Shown here piece by piece: positions 6,369 to 8,098 of a DNA stretch of 8,098 bases (positions within the stretch are counted from its first letter, which is position 1; every line of letters starts with the position of its first letter). Origin of the DNA: Desulfobacteraceae bacterium (GTDB taxonomy: Bacteria; Desulfobacterota; Desulfobacteria; Desulfobacterales; UBA11574); the NCBI GenBank assembly GCA_029857875.1, contig JAOUGB010000086.1, forward strand, positions 1-8,098. Direction: 5' to 3'. A model generated the notes under the pieces. That model searched no databases. It was not told the DNA's origin and saw only the letters and a program-made list of their open reading frames with translations. Both the position numbers and the translations under genes were made by a program.

Positions 6369-6477
6369 TAAAGTGCCTAAAGTGAACTAAAGTGCCTAAA
6401 GTTAAGGTATTCCACCAATTTTAATTATAATTAATCGCGCTGAAAGCGCGTTCCTCAACTTTAGCTCACTTTAGGCA
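6369..6477. repeat. TAAAGT repeat element with large imperfect dyad
   Basis: Four TAAAGT units start at 6369, 6378, 6388 and 6397 (periods 9, 10, 9), so 6369-6387 and 6388-6406 are near-identical direct repeats. The segment 6374-6394 matches the reverse complement of 6457-6477 at 19 of 21 positions, so the array reappears inverted about 60 bases on. Between the arms is the A/T palindrome plus GC hairpin at 6421-6450. No coding frame runs through it. Together with the outer palindromes it forms a symmetric block of about 235 bp (6314-6549), like a dispersed non-coding repeat or MITE-like element (inference). Confidence 0.65.
6421..6450. repeat. Core of the dyad: perfect A/T palindrome followed by perfect GC hairpin
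   Basis: TTAATTATAATTAA at 6421-6434 is a perfect 14-bp palindrome. After one base, CGCGCT (6436-6441) and AGCGCG (6445-6450) form a perfect 6-bp stem with loop GAA. On the minus strand, reading away from the cotransporter gene, the GC stem is followed by ATTAATT, not a continuous T-run, so at most it is a weak terminator. Confidence 0.6.
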
Positions 6478-6531
6478 TTTCAAACTTCAAACTTTTGGAC
6501 TTCAGCTTATCCAGAATAGCGTTTCTGATCA

Positions 6532-6549
6532 AAATACGTCACCGTATTT
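6532..6549. repeat. Palindrome AAATACG-N4-CGTATTT, right copy
   Basis: Perfect 7-bp arms (6532-6538 and 6543-6549) around TCAC, about 33 bases past the stop of the cotransporter gene. On the minus strand the stem ends in a run of four T. It could therefore act as a weak terminator for that gene, though its A/T-rich stem makes this doubtful. Confidence 0.55.
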
Positions 6550-6582
6550 ATGAATTAGAGCACTTAGGTTGAAAGGAAATAC

Positions 6583-8098
6583 CTATGGGTTTTCTGATTC
6601 CTTTTTATCTACATCCGGTTTAAAGTCTTTAACTTTTTTCATGGCATCTTCAAGTTTGGCCTTTGCCTTGCCTGCCTGGCGAAAGGCCTTTTCTGCCTCC
6701 TTATCCGCCTGATCTGCTTCTGATCTCAATTGTAAAAATCGGTCTTTTTCTTCTTCCGAAATCGGCTTGCTCTCCAGTTCGATCAGCTTTGCTCTGGCGG
6801 ATTCTGCGATCTCTCGAGTTTTGGCCGCTTCCTTTTCGGCTTCACCGGCTATTTTCTCGGCATCGTCAAGCGCATCCATCGCAACTGCCATATCTCCGGC
6901 TGTTCCTTCCTCAGGTTCGGCATCCAGTGCGATGTCCTCGGCTGCCAAAACGAAAGCTGTGACAGGCAGGCGAGACAAAAGTTTTTCTATGGGCCCGTCA
7001 ATCGAACAGGTTATTTGATCACCCCGAAGTCGAAACGGCAAAAAAACCATAGCAGCATCCGATGAATATTCCGAAAGTTTATCTATATCAGCATTTGTGA
7101 CAATTATCGGTTCAGCCTCGATTCTCGCTTCTTCAAGATTGTTTTTCAAATCCCCTAAATTTTCCGGCGTATCCGCATTATACCCGGCAGCCAGCACACG
7201 AATTTTGGCCGTGTCCCAAGGTTCGCTGCGGGTTATTAAATAACCGAGCAGCAGCATCAGACGACTGGTGGCATCATTTAACCACCACACATCAATCCGC
7301 CGATCCTCACCGGGAATATTCTCGAGCGTGTTCCATTTATCTTCATCGGCATCCAGAACCACAATATTTCGCCCCAGACGATACGCCGCTCTCAAATTTC
7401 GTCCAAGGTTTATTTCTCTTTGGTCGTTTGTGATTTCCGATTTGGGGTCCAGCCAGTTCAGCAGGATGGTGTTGGCTTTCAGCGGTCCGATACCGGTGGA
7501 CTGGATCAGGGTATTTAAGGCAATATCGAGATCCGGAGCAAAAACCACAAGCGGAAATGCCGGAAAACCATGGGCGGCGATATCCGACCGGAGTTCTGAT
7601 TCGCTTTCCTCTTGGAGTTTCAGCATCTTGACCCCTTCTCCTTTTAAAATTTTGACAACGGTTGTCAGCCCGCTTTTTCCCTCGATCCACGAGGCAAAGC
7701 GCAGCAACCCGGGCCGCCTTTCAGCATACTTGGAAAAAGCGAGGATCTGGGGACGCCAGTCGCGATCATGTTCCGGTTCGATATAAGCATTTAAAAGATT
7801 CTCTCTGGCACGCTGCAAATAGTAGGATCGACGACTGTCGGCCCATCTCGCCGGACCGCTTGTTCGTTTGAGATACTGATATATGGCAAACAATATGGAA
7901 ACGGCAATCAGTCCGACCTTATAATCAATGGCCAGCATCACCAGAAGACAGGCCAGAAAACCCAAAAGGCTGAGACGCAGGTCAAACCATTTGAACTTCG
8001 GACGAAAAGAGGGGCTGGCGGCCCGGGCTTCGTAAAATGTCGCGTAATTGAGCAGACCATAGGAAATGAGAAAAAACATGGAGACGACACGAGCGATG
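6583..8098 (-). CDS. SLC12-type cation-chloride cotransporter, C-terminal part (5' end beyond the window)
   Basis: The frame stays open to the right edge (IARVVS precedes the first internal Met at 8077-8079), so the true start lies outside. Numbering from that Met: FFLISYGLLNYATFYEA and SFRPKFKWFDLRLSLLG (2-40) match the end of the transporter core of NKCC/KCC-type APC transporters, followed by two last helices (about 36-51 and 54-70). The cytoplasmic SLC12 domain follows, with GIGPLKANTILLNWL (196-210) and IDVWWLNDATSRLMLLLGYL (262-281) aligning with the 'MKPNTLvlGf' and 'IDVWWLfDDGGLtLLipYLL' blocks of NKCC proteins. Residues about 385-498 are an Ala/Glu/Lys-rich, heptad-like tail without aromatics apart from a few Phe, probably a coiled coil. 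Family members symport chloride with Na+ and/or K+; the ions used here cannot be told from this part. Confidence 0.88.
   Translation of the reverse strand, partial: IARVVSMFFLISYGLLNYATFYEARAASPSFRPKFKWFDLRLSLLGFLACLLVMLAIDYKVGLIAVSILFAIYQYLKRTSGPARWADSRRSYYLQRARENLLNAYIEPEHDRDWRPQILAFSKYAERRPGLLRFASWIEGKSGLTTVVKILKGEGVKMLKLQEESESELRSDIAAHGFPAFPLVVFAPDLDIALNTLIQSTGIGPLKANTILLNWLDPKSEITNDQREINLGRNLRAAYRLGRNIVVLDADEDKWNTLENIPGEDRRIDVWWLNDATSRLMLLLGYLITRSEPWDTAKIRVLAAGYNADTPENLGDLKNNLEEARIEAEPIIVTNADIDKLSEYSSDAAMVFLPFRLRGDQITCSIDGPIEKLLSRLPVTAFVLAAEDIALDAEPEEGTAGDMAVAMDALDDAEKIAGEAEKEAAKTREIAESARAKLIELESKPISEEEKDRFLQLRSEADQADKEAEKAFRQAGKAKAKLEDAMKKVKDFKPDVDKKESENP

Noticed and set aside
6369..6477. 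CRISPR-like array in the TAAAGT repeats
   Set aside because: The units are 6-10 bp and contiguous, with no unique spacers of constant length and no cas genes nearby.
7268..7786. 172-codon plus-strand frame opposite the cotransporter gene
   Set aside because: Low-complexity Ser/Arg/Phe composition and full overlap with a well-recognised SLC12 domain on the other strand.

Overview
The window reads as a chromosomal segment of a Gram-negative bacterium. The best guess is Desulfobacterota (Desulfobacterales-like). This rests on moderate GC, an LPS-type family 9 glycosyltransferase, an apparent Mla/Pqi-type lipoprotein end, a decayed four-helix-bundle gene and CCTTGA-rich intergenic repeats. The taxon is inferred from style, not proven. 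All five complete genes, and the large partial gene at the right edge, lie on the minus strand. Only a short gene end at the left edge is on the plus strand.

Right to left, which is the direction of transcription: (a) 6583-8098 is the 3' part of a bacterial SLC12-type cation-chloride cotransporter, with its last membrane helices, the cytoplasmic SLC12 C-terminal domain and an unusual Ala/Glu/Lys-rich coiled-coil tail. (b) 6090-6582 is a 493-bp gene-free region. It holds a TAAAGT-repeat element with a large imperfect dyad, a GC hairpin core, two related AAATACG-N4-CGTATTT palindromes on its flanks, and a likely sigma70-type promoter for the next gene. (c) 4953-6089 is an MscS-family mechanosensitive channel. 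(d) 4193-4882 is an unusual regulator that joins an excisionase/MerR-like DNA-binding domain to a PTS EIIA-Ntr (PtsN-like) domain with its phospho-histidine intact. (e) 2456-4189 is a ClC anion channel/transporter with two CBS domains, starting 3-12 bases after (d).

Then 1990-2455 (466 bp) has no intact gene. It contains a frameshifted, N-terminally lost four-helix-bundle (S23-type) gene bracketed by nested inverted repeats, plus a perfect hairpin just ahead of the next gene. Finally 1162-1989 is a tandem universal-stress-like protein, followed 3 bases later by a GT9 glycosyltransferase (115-1158). The GT9 gene overlaps tail-to-tail the plus-strand gene end at 1-158.

The coherent theme of the right two-thirds is ion and osmotic homeostasis: K/Na-Cl symport, emergency solute release, anion transport, and a candidate phosphorylation-sensing DNA-binding regulator beside them. 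The two intergenic regions carry repeat-rich, probably formerly mobile DNA. I do not see a defence system, CRISPR array, tRNA, rRNA or intact transposase.
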